Shown piece after piece: positions 17,571 through 26,311 of a DNA stretch of 64,000 nt. The notes beneath the pieces were generated by a model. The model saw only the letters and a program-made list of their open reading frames with translations. It had not been told where the DNA came from and did no database searches. This stretch comes from Methylococcales bacterium (GTDB lineage Bacteria > Pseudomonadota > Gammaproteobacteria > Methylococcales > Methylomonadaceae). The translations under genes and the position numbers were made by a program. Where the stretch lies: assembly GCA_028707085.1 (NCBI GenBank), contig JAQTUW010000012.1:1-64000 (forward strand). The letters run 5' to 3'. Within the stretch, counting starts at the first letter, position 1; each line of letters opens with the position of its first letter.

Positions 17571-18094
17571 TCTCCGGCTGACAATCGTCCGCCAAAAAGT
17601 CGAAATGTAATCCCGATGTGTTTCACATATTGACCCGCTCCCTGCGGAAAGGGGAAACCGCTCAGTAAGAAAGTAAGAAATGTTCCCTTCAATTCCCGGC
17701 TCTCCGAGTGTGGCCGGTCACGTCAAACCGTTTCCGGAGCACATTATTTCCGGGCAGGTGTCAATGTTTACAGGATGTAGCCGATAGCGTTTTGGTTCAA
17801 AATGGCTGGAGCCGAAAGCCGAAGCTGTTCAGGATTCGGTTTCAATATCCGCTTTATTATAAAAAATCGTGCTGAAGCCAAATTTCAAAATGGAAAATAA
17901 CTCAACTGTGCTTGAGTTGAATGATTGTCCGAAAAAAACTTACCAAGCTCCCGCCGCCATTAAATTGGCAGGCCGGGTAGCGCCAAATCATTGTCATAAC
18001 CTTGGTCGTATCGTCGATTTATGCGATGGCCGGGCCGCGAACAGTTCGATGCACTGGGTGTCCTGGCCGGAAATAAGCCGCGTTAGGAGAACAA
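17571..18094. other. Left junction of the CRISPR-Cas insertion
   Basis: 524 bp without a convincing gene. Its last part, 18021-18086, encodes in one frame GREQFDALGVLAGNKPR then TAG eight bases before casA, which looks like a protein C-terminus; a neighbouring frame (from about 17890) also shows coding-like composition. This may be a frameshifted relic of an upstream gene such as cas3, but I cannot identify it. casA has a good ribosome binding site, TTAGGAG, at 18083-18089. Confidence 0.4.
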
Positions 18095-19606
18095 ATGAGC
18101 AATGAGAACCGCTTTAACCTGATTGATGAACCGTGGCTGCCTGTCGTCGATGTCGGGCCTGTCAGTTTGCGGGATATCTTCAGGCATCATCACTATCGCG
18201 CCCTGGGCGGCAATCCGCTACAGAAAATTGCCGTCACCAAACTGCTGCTGACAATAGCCCAGGCAGCGGTTACTCCCGGCGATGATGAAGAATGGGCCGC
18301 GTTAAAGCCGGCAGGGATGGCGGCCGGATGTCTGGCTTATCTGGAGTGCTGGCGCGAACGGTTCTGGCTGTATGGCGAACAGCCGTTTTTGCAGATGCCG
18401 GCTATTTCTGCGGCAAGCGTACAGCGTTTTGGGGCTGTGCAGACGGAAGTCGCGACAGGCAATACCACGGTGTTGACCCAGATACAAAGCGAAACAGCGC
18501 TGACGGATGCCGAAAAAGCCCTGCTGATCGTGGTGTTGATGGGTTTTGGCCTGGGCGGTAAGAAAACCGATAACACTGTGGTTCTTTCGCCGGCGTACAC
18601 GGCAAAATCGAATGGCAAGGGCAAGCCGGCGACCGGAAAACCGGGGCCTAGCCTGGGATACAAAGGCTTTCTGCACAGTTTTTTGCAGGGCCGGCGCATA
18701 GTGGAAACGTTATGGCTGAATTTGATCACCCTTAACCAGTTGCAGCAATTGCGCCTATACGGCAAGGGGGTGGGAACGCCGCCCTGGGAAACCATGCCGG
18801 TTGGCGAAGATTGCGAGGTCGCGCAAGACCTGCGCGACAGTCTGATCGGCAGATTGTTGCCGTTTTCGCGTTTCTGCCTGTTGACGGAAACCGGTTTGCA
18901 CTATTCCGAAGGCATAGCCCATCAGGGCTACAAGGAGGGCGTGGTCGATCCAAGCGTGTCGGCCGATTTCTCGGGCAAAGAACCCAAAGCCATCTGGGTC
19001 GATCCGGAAAAAAGACCGTGGCGTTTTTTAACGGTGCTGTTGAGCTTTCTGGAACAGTCTGCCCAGCCGGGTTTCGATTGCCAGCAATTGCGTTTTGGCC
19101 TGGAACGCGCCAGAACCCGGGCCGAGACCCTTGGCGTCTGGTCGGGGGGATTGCGGGTCAGCAGTAATGCCGGCGAACAGTTTGTTTCCGGCACGGATGA
19201 TTTTGTGGAATCGGTCGTCATGCTGCCTGAAAACATTCCGGGCGAAATCTGGTTCAGCTGTTTAAAACTGGAAATGGCCGAACTGGATCATCTCTCCAGA
19301 ATCGTTTACAGCGCCACCCTCAATTATTACAAAACCCAGAACATGGATGGCAAAAACCGGGCAGGGCAGGCAGGCAATCTGTTCTGGCGACTCTGCGAAC
19401 ATGAGTTTCAAAATTTAGTGCATGTTTGCGCCGAAATAAACCGGACGCAAGCCCTGCGCAAAAAATTCGCGAGTTTTGTAAATCAGGCTTATGACCTGTT
19501 CTGCGCCAGGGACACTGCGCGGCAACTGGATGCCTGGGCCAGAAACCGGCCCAATCTGGGTAAATACCTGCAGGATCAAATCAAATATCACGAGGCTCAT
19601 GCATGA
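18095..19606 (+). CDS. casA: Type I-E Cascade large subunit Cse1 (CasA/Cas8e)
   Basis: Large subunit of the type I-E CRISPR surveillance complex; it recognises the PAM and in complete systems recruits Cas3. The N-terminus NRFNLIDEPWLPV and the following DIFRHHHYRALGGNPLQKIA are hallmark Cse1 sequences. The 503-residue length equals E. coli CasA, so the gene appears intact. It ends in an ATGA overlap with casB. No cas3 lies upstream, which is unusual, since cas3 normally precedes this gene. Confidence 0.93.
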   Translation: MSNENRFNLIDEPWLPVVDVGPVSLRDIFRHHHYRALGGNPLQKIAVTKLLLTIAQAAVTPGDDEEWAALKPAGMAAGCLAYLECWRERFWLYGEQPFLQMPAISAASVQRFGAVQTEVATGNTTVLTQIQSETALTDAEKALLIVVLMGFGLGGKKTDNTVVLSPAYTAKSNGKGKPATGKPGPSLGYKGFLHSFLQGRRIVETLWLNLITLNQLQQLRLYGKGVGTPPWETMPVGEDCEVAQDLRDSLIGRLLPFSRFCLLTETGLHYSEGIAHQGYKEGVVDPSVSADFSGKEPKAIWVDPEKRPWRFLTVLLSFLEQSAQPGFDCQQLRFGLERARTRAETLGVWSGGLRVSSNAGEQFVSGTDDFVESVVMLPENIPGEIWFSCLKLEMAELDHLSRIVYSATLNYYKTQNMDGKNRAGQAGNLFWRLCEHEFQNLVHVCAEINRTQALRKKFASFVNQAYDLFCARDTARQLDAWARNRPNLGKYLQDQIKYHEAHA

Positions 19607-20127
19607 GTAGCGAAGCGCATCAATCCGATAAAAGCGAACGTTTTGTAGAATTTACCATCCGCCAATGCCTGGCCGATAAAGGTTTGGTCGCCGCTTTAAA
19701 GCGCGCCGACAATCCGGCCACCGAATTTCAGAGCTGGGCGTATCTGGCCGGGTTTTCCATCGCCCTGGACAATGACAAAAAGCGTCTGCCTTACGCCGCG
19801 ATTGCTGCGGCCATCGCCCGGGCCGGATCGGAACGCAACGGCCGAACCGGGATAGGCCGCGCCATAGCCTTATGCTATGAAGAAGGCAATAACAGCGATC
19901 AGGCCAGAATCAAACTGCGCCGCCTGCTGTGCTGCGATACGGTCGAGGACGTTTGCGGAATACTGAGGCCGCTGTTTGGTCTGATCGATTCCAGAGTGGC
20001 GATAAGCCTGGATTATGTCCGGCTGCTCTCAAATTTAAGGTATTTTGAGACGGACAGTCAGGCCATTAAACGTCAATGGGCTCAGGATTTTTACAATCAT
20101 GCCATGGAAGATAGGGAGGTCTTATGA
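19603..20127 (+). CDS. casB: Type I-E Cascade small subunit Cse2 (CasB)
   Basis: Small alpha-helical subunit, two copies per Cascade, that stabilises the displaced DNA strand. Family features include FQSWAYLAGFSIALD and GIGRAIALCYEEGN, followed by FRRLL-like IKLRRLLCCDTVED. The 174 residues are close to typical. ATGA overlaps join it to casA before and cas6e after, so the three form one translationally coupled unit. Confidence 0.88.
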   Translation: MSSEAHQSDKSERFVEFTIRQCLADKGLVAALKRADNPATEFQSWAYLAGFSIALDNDKKRLPYAAIAAAIARAGSERNGRTGIGRAIALCYEEGNNSDQARIKLRRLLCCDTVEDVCGILRPLFGLIDSRVAISLDYVRLLSNLRYFETDSQAIKRQWAQDFYNHAMEDREVL

Positions 20128-20756
20128 CGCAGGATCAGGATGACTTGTATGCCAGTACGCTTAGACTATCGCGCAATGATGTCAAAGCCCTTAATATTAC
20201 CGATGCCTATTCATTGCACCGGGTGGTTTACGATTTATATAGCGATGTCCGCAACCGGCAGCAAAAGCAGGCCAGTACGCCTAGCGGTATTTTATACGCC
20301 GACAAAGGCGGCGATATCAATCATAGGCTGATTTTGCTGCTGGCGGAAAGGCAGCCCAATCCCAATCCGGTTTATGGGAAAGTCAGGACGTTGAAAATTC
20401 CCCAGCAATTTTTGCAGCATCGGCGCTATGCGTTTACGGTAACCGTCAATCCCAGCAGGCGCGACAGTCAGACCGGCAAAATTATCGCTGTTCGCAGCCG
20501 GGAAGCCATTCGCGACTGGTTTATCGAACGGGCGGAAAGTTCCTGGGGTTTCGGTGTTAATCCCGTCAATTTGCAAATCGACAAATTGAGCGTACAAAGT
20601 TTCAAAAAGGACGGTCAGAGCATTACCCATGGCAGCGCCGGTTTAAAAGGCGAATTGCAGGTCATGGATCAGGCCCGGTTTATGCAAAGCTTTCGGCAAG
20701 GCATAGGCCGGGGCCGAGCCTTTGGTTTTGGTCTTTTGCAAATTGTACCGATTTAA
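20124..20756 (+). CDS. cas6e: CRISPR endoribonuclease Cas6e
   Basis: Metal-independent endoribonuclease that cuts the repeat hairpin of pre-crRNA and stays on the crRNA 3' handle. The N-terminal DAYSLHRVVYDLYS holds the expected catalytic histidine (His32), and the C-terminal glycine-rich loop GIGRGRAFGFGLLQI is typical. The 210-residue length is normal. In E. coli this gene follows cas5; here it lies between casB and cas7, a rearranged order. It should process the mini-array at 22834-22984, whose repeats can form the needed CCCCAC/GTGGGG stem. Confidence 0.9.
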   Translation: MTQDQDDLYASTLRLSRNDVKALNITDAYSLHRVVYDLYSDVRNRQQKQASTPSGILYADKGGDINHRLILLLAERQPNPNPVYGKVRTLKIPQQFLQHRRYAFTVTVNPSRRDSQTGKIIAVRSREAIRDWFIERAESSWGFGVNPVNLQIDKLSVQSFKKDGQSITHGSAGLKGELQVMDQARFMQSFRQGIGRGRAFGFGLLQIVPI

Positions 20757-20794
20757 ATGATCCATATTGTTATTGAATAATACAGGACACAAGC

Positions 20795-21949
20795 ATGTAC
20801 AACCCGCTTAGAAATACCCGCATCGAGTTTCATATCCTGCAATCTTTTCCAGTAACCTGTCTGAATCGCGACGATGTCGGCGCGCCCAAAACCGCAATGG
20901 TAGGCGGTAGCACCCGCGCCAGGGTCAGCTCGCAATGCTGGAAGCGTCAGGTCAGGCTGGAAATGCATGAGCTGGGCGTCAGGCATGGCAGTAGAACCAA
21001 GCACATTTCCAGGCTGATTGCCGATGCCTGCATGGCCAAAGGCGCAACGCCGGAGCGGGCAAAAGCCTGCGGCGATAAATTCGAACAGGTTTTCATCAAG
21101 AAAAAGGAAGAAAAAAAGTCTAAGAAAGGCAAGGAATATCAGGATGCCGAAATGGTCGAGGGAGAGACAGATGCCGCTGCCGAAAAATCGGATACCCTGT
21201 TGTTCCTGAGTCCCAAAGAGGTCAACATCGTCGCGGAGGCCTTTTTGGCAAAAGGCTTTGAGCCGGAGTTGGTGATTACCCAGAAAGACGCCAAAAAACA
21301 GGCAAAAGAGGTTGCCGGGCTGATAGGTGATATAAACGTAGCCGTGGATGCGCTGGATATCGCCCTGTTTGGGCGGATGGTCGCGCAGGCTTCCGAACTC
21401 AACGTCGAAGCGGCCAGCTCATTCGCACACGCCATTTCCACCCACAAAGTCAGTAACGAGGTCGAGTTCTTTACCGCGCTGGACGATTTGCAGGACGATC
21501 CCGGCGCAGCCCACATGGGTAGCCTGGAATTCAACTCCGCAACCTATTACCGCTACATCAGCCTGGATCTGGGTCAGCTTTACCAGACGCTGGCCGGACA
21601 AAATTTGCCGGAATCGGTGGCAGTGTTTACCAAGGCATTGTTTATTGCTGTGCCGGCCGCCCGGCAAACCACTCTGTCCGGCGCTTCGCCCTGGGAGTTC
21701 GCCAAAATTCTGGTCAGAAACGGCCAGCGCCTGCAGGCGCCGTTTGAAACCGCCGTTAAGGCCGAGGAAGGTGGTTTCCTGCGGCCCAGTATTAGTCATT
21801 TGCAAACCTATTTGAGTAAAAAGGAAAAGCTGTGCGGCTCATTATTCGGCAAAATTGCCGAATACAATTTTGGCGAAGACGAAAATTTCAGTATTGACGA
21901 TCTGGTTACGGCGCTACAAAAACATGCAAAAATCAGTGCGCATGCCTAA
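20795..21949 (+). CDS. cas7e: Type I-E Cascade backbone Cas7e (CasC)
   Basis: RAMP protein forming the six-copy backbone that holds the crRNA spacer. The start NTRIEFHILQSFPVTCLNRDD is characteristic (residues 6-26; quoted in part as EFHILQSFPVTCLNRDD), followed by GGSTRARVSSQCWKRQVR. At 384 residues it is slightly longer than E. coli CasC, owing mostly to a Lys/Glu-rich insertion around 95-130 (KKKEEKKSKKGKEY). ATG at 20795 lies 38 bp after cas6e. Its end overlaps cas5e. Confidence 0.92.
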   Translation: MYNPLRNTRIEFHILQSFPVTCLNRDDVGAPKTAMVGGSTRARVSSQCWKRQVRLEMHELGVRHGSRTKHISRLIADACMAKGATPERAKACGDKFEQVFIKKKEEKKSKKGKEYQDAEMVEGETDAAAEKSDTLLFLSPKEVNIVAEAFLAKGFEPELVITQKDAKKQAKEVAGLIGDINVAVDALDIALFGRMVAQASELNVEAASSFAHAISTHKVSNEVEFFTALDDLQDDPGAAHMGSLEFNSATYYRYISLDLGQLYQTLAGQNLPESVAVFTKALFIAVPAARQTTLSGASPWEFAKILVRNGQRLQAPFETAVKAEEGGFLRPSISHLQTYLSKKEKLCGSLFGKIAEYNFGEDENFSIDDLVTALQKHAKISAHA

Positions 21950-22658
21950 CCCCTATCTATTACTCTGGCTGGAGGCGCCATTGCAATCCTGGGGGAGCGA
22001 CTCCAAATTCGGTCGGCGCGACACCCTGAATTTTCCCACCAAATCCGGGGTGTTGGGGTTAATTTGCTGCGCATTGGGCGCGGGCGGCGAACAGCGCGAA
22101 TTGCTGGCGGAATTCGCCGGACTGCGGCAAACGGTGCTTTCTTTTGTGCGCTGCCCGGAAAATGCCGACAAGAGCGCCCGCCTGACCAGGGAGCCGCTAT
22201 TAAGAGATCTGCATATGGTTGGCAGCGGCTATGATGATTGCGACCCCTGGGCCGGCCTGTTGATTCCCAGAACCCGCGAGGGTAAAAAAGCGGTGGGAGG
22301 AGGGGCTAAAATGACTTACCGCTATTATTTGCAGGATGCCTGTTTTGCGGTGCTGCTGCAAGTACCTGCCGGCAGGGAAAGAAACATTGTAGAGGCCCTG
22401 ATCAATCCGGTCTGGGATGTCTATCTGGGCCGCAAAAGCTGCGCACCCACTGATTTTATCTATCGCGGCCGTTTCCTGAATCAGGCCGACGCCATGGCGC
22501 AGGCCCGGCAGATCGGCAATGAAAAACTGCGGCGGGAAGATTTTCGGGTAATCGATGGCGAGCATGAAGGTGAGGTGCTGACATTAATGGATGTGCCTTT
22601 GCAGTTTGGTGAGCGTAAACAGTACCGCGACCGGCGGGTTACGCTGGTGTCAGTTTAG
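21942..22658 (+). CDS. cas5e: Type I-E Cascade Cas5e (CasD)
   Basis: RAMP subunit that binds the crRNA 5' handle and contacts Cse1. The N-terminus YLLLWLEAPLQSWGSDSKF is the Cas5e hallmark, and RDTLNFPTKSGVLGL follows. About 238 residues, normal length. I chose ATG at 21942 (MPNPYLLLW), which overlaps the cas7e stop by eight bases; ATG at 21924 is an alternative adding six residues. It is the last cas gene: cas1 and cas2, which usually follow, are missing, and 175 bp of possible leader separate it from the array. Confidence 0.92.
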   Translation: MPNPYLLLWLEAPLQSWGSDSKFGRRDTLNFPTKSGVLGLICCALGAGGEQRELLAEFAGLRQTVLSFVRCPENADKSARLTREPLLRDLHMVGSGYDDCDPWAGLLIPRTREGKKAVGGGAKMTYRYYLQDACFAVLLQVPAGRERNIVEALINPVWDVYLGRKSCAPTDFIYRGRFLNQADAMAQARQIGNEKLRREDFRVIDGEHEGEVLTLMDVPLQFGERKQYRDRRVTLVSV

Positions 22659-22833
22659 AATGGGGCTTGCCGGTCACCAGCCTCGCAGCGGTGGGGAGCG
22701 CGAATTGTTGACAAGATCGTCACGACTCATTATCTTTTTAAACCCATCCGGGCGGATGGCTCTCCGGCGTGGACATTACCCCGTTCTGCATATGCCCGAA
22801 CTCAATGCTGATAACCAGTGTTTTCGCTGGCAG
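22659..22833 (+). promoter_or_regulatory. Putative CRISPR leader
   Basis: 175 bp between cas5e and the first repeat. It contains TTGTTGACAAG near 22704-22714 followed by the AT-rich TTATCTTTTTAAAC about 17 bp later, a plausible weak promoter. Position and array polarity support a leader role. No strong consensus is seen. Confidence 0.4.
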
Positions 22834-22984
22834 GTCTTCCCCACGGCTGTGGGGGTGTTTCCTTAGCATTGAATGCTGTAATGCTACCAGCTCAGTTTTC
22901 CTCACAGCCGTGGGGGTGTTTCCCATGTCTATCTGCGTCATCGGAGCGAAGAATGGTTTCCTCACGCCAGTGGGGGTGTGCAAT
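22834..22984 (+). CRISPR. Three-repeat type I-E mini-array
   Basis: Three 29-bp repeats at 22834-22862, 22895-22923 and 22956-22984 with two 32-bp spacers, an exact 61-bp period as in type I-E. Repeat 1 reads GTCTTCCCCACGGC then TGTGGGGGTGTTTCC, with a CCCCAC/GTGGGG stem. Repeat 2 has a few changes (CCTCACAGCC). Repeat 3 is degenerate and loses its TTTCC end, as expected of the leader-distal terminal repeat. Orientation is therefore leader on the left, next to cas5e. No further repeat is found at the 61-bp positions before 22834 or after 22984. Confidence 0.9.
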
Positions 22985-23326
22985 CCGAGGATTCAAAAGG
23001 TGTCCATCAGCCATCTGCATCAGAAACAAAGTTTTGCCTGATTCCTTGCCGCCTTCACAAATGCTACAATAATCGATTTACTGCATTCCCAATACAGCCC
23101 TAGCAATATCGCCATGACGCAATAGCGCAAAAATCCCGGACTAGCCTGCGGCAGCCTATAATGCTTAAAAAACTCACAGACTTACATCTGTTTCAGTACG
23201 ACTATCTTGCTGGTTAAACCCATTAACGCCCCGGTCTCAGGAGTAATCAATCCTAAAAAATGAAAAATTTTTTAGTCGTCAAATATTTGGGAATACCTGC
23301 GCTAAATCGGGCAGGTCTGTACATTT
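22985..23326. other. Right junction of the CRISPR-Cas insertion, mrdA upstream region
   Basis: 342 bp without a gene. As mrdA is now 5.7 kb from mreD, a promoter for mrdA-rodA-mltB would be expected here; I see only AT-rich candidates around 23205-23290 and no clear consensus. Confidence 0.4.
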
Positions 23327-25183
23327 ATGGATAGAAAATTCGCCATCAAAGATGCTCTGGCGGAAAACCGGGTATTTTTAAGCCGCATAGTCACGGCCTT
23401 CATCCTGATTATTCTGCTGATAGCCGGTCTGATCGTGCGGCTGGCCTATTTGCAGATCGTCGGTCACGAGCATTACGCCACCTTGTCCAAGGACAACCGC
23501 ATCAAAATCGCGCCCCTGCCGCCGACCCGCGGCATCATTTACGACCGCCGGGGACGGATGCTGGCGCAGAATGTACCGACCTACAGCCTGGAACTGATAC
23601 CGGAGCAGATTAAAAATCTGGACGAGACCCTGGGGCAATTACAGCAGTTGCTGAGTATCCCGGACGAAAAAATCGAACAGTTCCAGAAACAGCGCAAACG
23701 CAATAAAACTTTTACCACTACGCCGCTGCTGCAAAACCTCAGCGAAGAGGATGTCGCCAAATTTGCCGTGGTCAGGCCTTATTTTCCGGGGGTGGATGTC
23801 TATGTGCGGTTGGTGCGGCACTATCCGTACGGTGATCTGGCCTCGCATGTGGTCGGTTATGTGGGCAGAATAAACGAACAGGAACTTAAAAGCCTGCCGG
23901 CCGCCGAATACCGCGGCACGGATTTTATCGGCAAGGTCGGCGTCGAAAAAAACTACGAAAGCCAACTGCATGGCACGGCCGGTTATGAAGAACTGGAAAC
24001 CAATGCCCAGGCCAGGACGGTCAACACTGTCGCCACAACCGAACCGGTAGCAGGAGCCAATATCTACCTGACGCTGGACATCGATCTGCAAAAAATCGCC
24101 TATGACGCTTTGGGCGAATATAATGGCGCGGCAGTCGCCATCGACATCAAAACCGGCGGTGTGCTGGTCTTCGCCAGCCGGCCCGGGTTCGATCCCAATC
24201 CTTTTGTCTCCGGTATTTCCGGCAGGGAATACAAGGCGTTGCAGGATTCGTCGGATCAGCCCTTATACAATAGGGCGTTACGCGGACTCTATCCCCCGGG
24301 ATCGACCATCAAACCTTTTTTGGGACTGGCCGGGCTGGAATACGGGGTAACCGATTTCGGCCACAGGCTGTTTTGCCCCGGCTATTACCGGCTGCCCAAT
24401 GTCGAACACAAGTACCGGGACTGGAAAAAATGGGGTCACGGCATGGTGGACATGAACGAAGCCATCACCCAGTCCTGCGATGTGTATTTCTACGATCTGG
24501 CGCTGGCGCTGGGGATCGATAAAATCCATGAATTTCTCGACGGCTTCGGCTTCGGCAAGCGTACCGGTATTGATCTGGTCGGAGAATCGGATGGTTTGCT
24601 GCCTTCCAAGCAATGGAAACGCAACAATCGCAATCAGGCCTGGTTTCCCGGCGAAACCCTGATTACCGGCATCGGCCAGGGCTATATGCAGGTTACGCCG
24701 CTGCAATTGGCCCGGGCTGTTGCGACGCTGGCCAATCGCGGCAGAGTCGTCAGCCCGCATCTGGTGGAGCAGATCATCAACGCCAACGACACGGATTCGA
24801 TAGAATTATCGCCGGATCAGGTCATCCCCTTGAAACCGCAGAATTTAGATAATATTATCCAGGCAATGACCAATGTCGTGCATGGCGCCCGGGGCACCGC
24901 CGGCAAGCTGGACAAGGCGGTTGGTTACCGGATTGCCGGCAAGACCGGTACCGCACAGGTTTTCACCATAAAGCAGGAAGAAAAATACAATGAGGACGCC
25001 ATCGATTTCCGCATGCGCGATCATGCCTTGTTCATCGCCTTTGCGCCGGCGGATGATCCGAAAATCGCGGTTGCCGTCATAGCCGAACACGGCGGGCATG
25101 GTGGTTCAGTGGCGGCGCCCATGGCTGGCGAGATCATAGACGCGTATTTGAATCCCAAAACGGACGGTCAGCATGAAAAATGA
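23327..25183 (+). CDS. mrdA: Penicillin-binding protein 2 (MrdA)
   Basis: Elongation-specific class B transpeptidase that crosslinks peptidoglycan with RodA. One membrane helix lies at about 20-42, then the pedestal domain with PTRGIIYDRRGRMLAQN. The transpeptidase domain has Ser326-x-x-Lys329 (GSTIK), SCD at 383-385 and KTGT at 539-542. The 618 residues are standard. It overlaps rodA by 11 bp. The operon partner mreD is separated from it by the CRISPR-Cas insertion. Confidence 0.96.
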   Translation: MDRKFAIKDALAENRVFLSRIVTAFILIILLIAGLIVRLAYLQIVGHEHYATLSKDNRIKIAPLPPTRGIIYDRRGRMLAQNVPTYSLELIPEQIKNLDETLGQLQQLLSIPDEKIEQFQKQRKRNKTFTTTPLLQNLSEEDVAKFAVVRPYFPGVDVYVRLVRHYPYGDLASHVVGYVGRINEQELKSLPAAEYRGTDFIGKVGVEKNYESQLHGTAGYEELETNAQARTVNTVATTEPVAGANIYLTLDIDLQKIAYDALGEYNGAAVAIDIKTGGVLVFASRPGFDPNPFVSGISGREYKALQDSSDQPLYNRALRGLYPPGSTIKPFLGLAGLEYGVTDFGHRLFCPGYYRLPNVEHKYRDWKKWGHGMVDMNEAITQSCDVYFYDLALALGIDKIHEFLDGFGFGKRTGIDLVGESDGLLPSKQWKRNNRNQAWFPGETLITGIGQGYMQVTPLQLARAVATLANRGRVVSPHLVEQIINANDTDSIELSPDQVIPLKPQNLDNIIQAMTNVVHGARGTAGKLDKAVGYRIAGKTGTAQVFTIKQEEKYNEDAIDFRMRDHALFIAFAPADDPKIAVAVIAEHGGHGGSVAAPMAGEIIDAYLNPKTDGQHEK

Positions 25184-26303
25184 AATGCGTCAGGAAAACT
25201 TTCAATCTCCTTCCCTGATAGGAAATGTATTACGCAAATTGCACTTTGATATTCCCTTGCTATTGGGCCTGCTGCTGATCTGCACCCTGAGCTTTGTGAT
25301 CCTCTATAGCGCCGGCGGTCAGGAAATACCCCTGCTGATACGGCACGCCACCCGCATGGGGCTGGCGCTGTTGCTGATGCTGGTGCTGGCGCAGGTCAAC
25401 CCGCGGCGCTTTCAAAGCTTCTCGGTGCTATTATTTAGCATTTGTGTGCTATTGTTACTGGCTGTGATGGTTATGGGGCAGATAGGCAAGGGTGCGCAAC
25501 GCTGGCTGGATCTGGGCGTGTTCCGCTTCCAGCCCTCGGAAATAACCAAAATCAGTGCGCCGATGATGATAGCCTGGTATTTGTCCGAACACCCCTTGCC
25601 GCCCAGTGCCAAACATGTCTCGATTGCCGTGGGTCTGCTCATCGTGCCCGTGCTGCTGATAGCCAAGCAGCCGGATCTGGGTACGGCGCTGCTGGTCGCC
25701 AGTTCCGGGGCTGCGGTGCTGTTCTTTGCCGGCCTGTCCTGGTGGCTGATGCTGGGCGCAGTGGCGCTACTGGCCTCGCTGACCCCGCTGCTCTGGCATT
25801 TTATGCGTGAATACCAGCGGAACAGGGTGCTGACTTTTATTAATCCGGAAGCTGATCCCATGGGCGCCGGCTACCATATCATCCAGTCGAAAATAGCTAT
25901 CGGTTCCGGCGGTATCAATGGCAAGGGCTGGCTGGGAAGCACCCAGGCCGAACTCGATTTTTTGCCGGAAAGTTCAACGGACTTTATTTTTGCGGTCTAT
26001 GCGGAAGAATTCGGACTGTTTGGCTGTGTCGGCCTGCTGTTGCTCTATCTGCTGGTGATCAGCCGCTGTTTTTACATTGCCGTTCAGGCCCAGGATACCT
26101 ACAGCCGGCTGCTGGCGGGCAGTCTGGCATTTACGTTTTTCGTTTATGTATTTGTCAATATCGGCATGGTGATAGGGGTGCTGCCCGTAGTCGGCGTACC
26201 CTTGCCCATGGTCAGTTACGGCGGCACATCCATGGTCACCCTGATGTCCGGTTTCGGCATCCTTATGTCTATCCATACTCATCGCAAACTGCTACCTGTA
26301 TAA
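25173..26303 (+). CDS. rodA: Peptidoglycan glycosyltransferase RodA (SEDS family)
   Basis: Polytopic SEDS glycosyltransferase that polymerises lipid II with PBP2. About ten hydrophobic segments are visible. Family motifs include WLDLGVFRFQPSEI, KQPDLGTALL, FLPESSTDFIFAVYAEE and GVPLPMVSYGGTSM near the C-terminus. Length 376 is normal. ATG at 25173 overlaps the mrdA end; a later ATG at 25185 is possible. Confidence 0.96.
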   Translation: MKNEMRQENFQSPSLIGNVLRKLHFDIPLLLGLLLICTLSFVILYSAGGQEIPLLIRHATRMGLALLLMLVLAQVNPRRFQSFSVLLFSICVLLLLAVMVMGQIGKGAQRWLDLGVFRFQPSEITKISAPMMIAWYLSEHPLPPSAKHVSIAVGLLIVPVLLIAKQPDLGTALLVASSGAAVLFFAGLSWWLMLGAVALLASLTPLLWHFMREYQRNRVLTFINPEADPMGAGYHIIQSKIAIGSGGINGKGWLGSTQAELDFLPESSTDFIFAVYAEEFGLFGCVGLLLLYLLVISRCFYIAVQAQDTYSRLLAGSLAFTFFVYVFVNIGMVIGVLPVVGVPLPMVSYGGTSMVTLMSGFGILMSIHTHRKLLPV

Positions 26304-26311
26304 TTCGACTC

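Noticed and set aside
17890-18105. Open frame containing KKTYQAPAAIKLAG, like a lasso-peptide leader
   Set aside because: No lasso cyclase, protease or transporter genes are nearby, there is no ribosome binding site, and the frame runs into the casA start region. Chance resemblance is more likely.
22773-22833. A fourth, leader-side CRISPR repeat
   Set aside because: At the expected 61-bp offset the sequence does not match the repeat (no GTGGGG stem), so the array has three repeats only.
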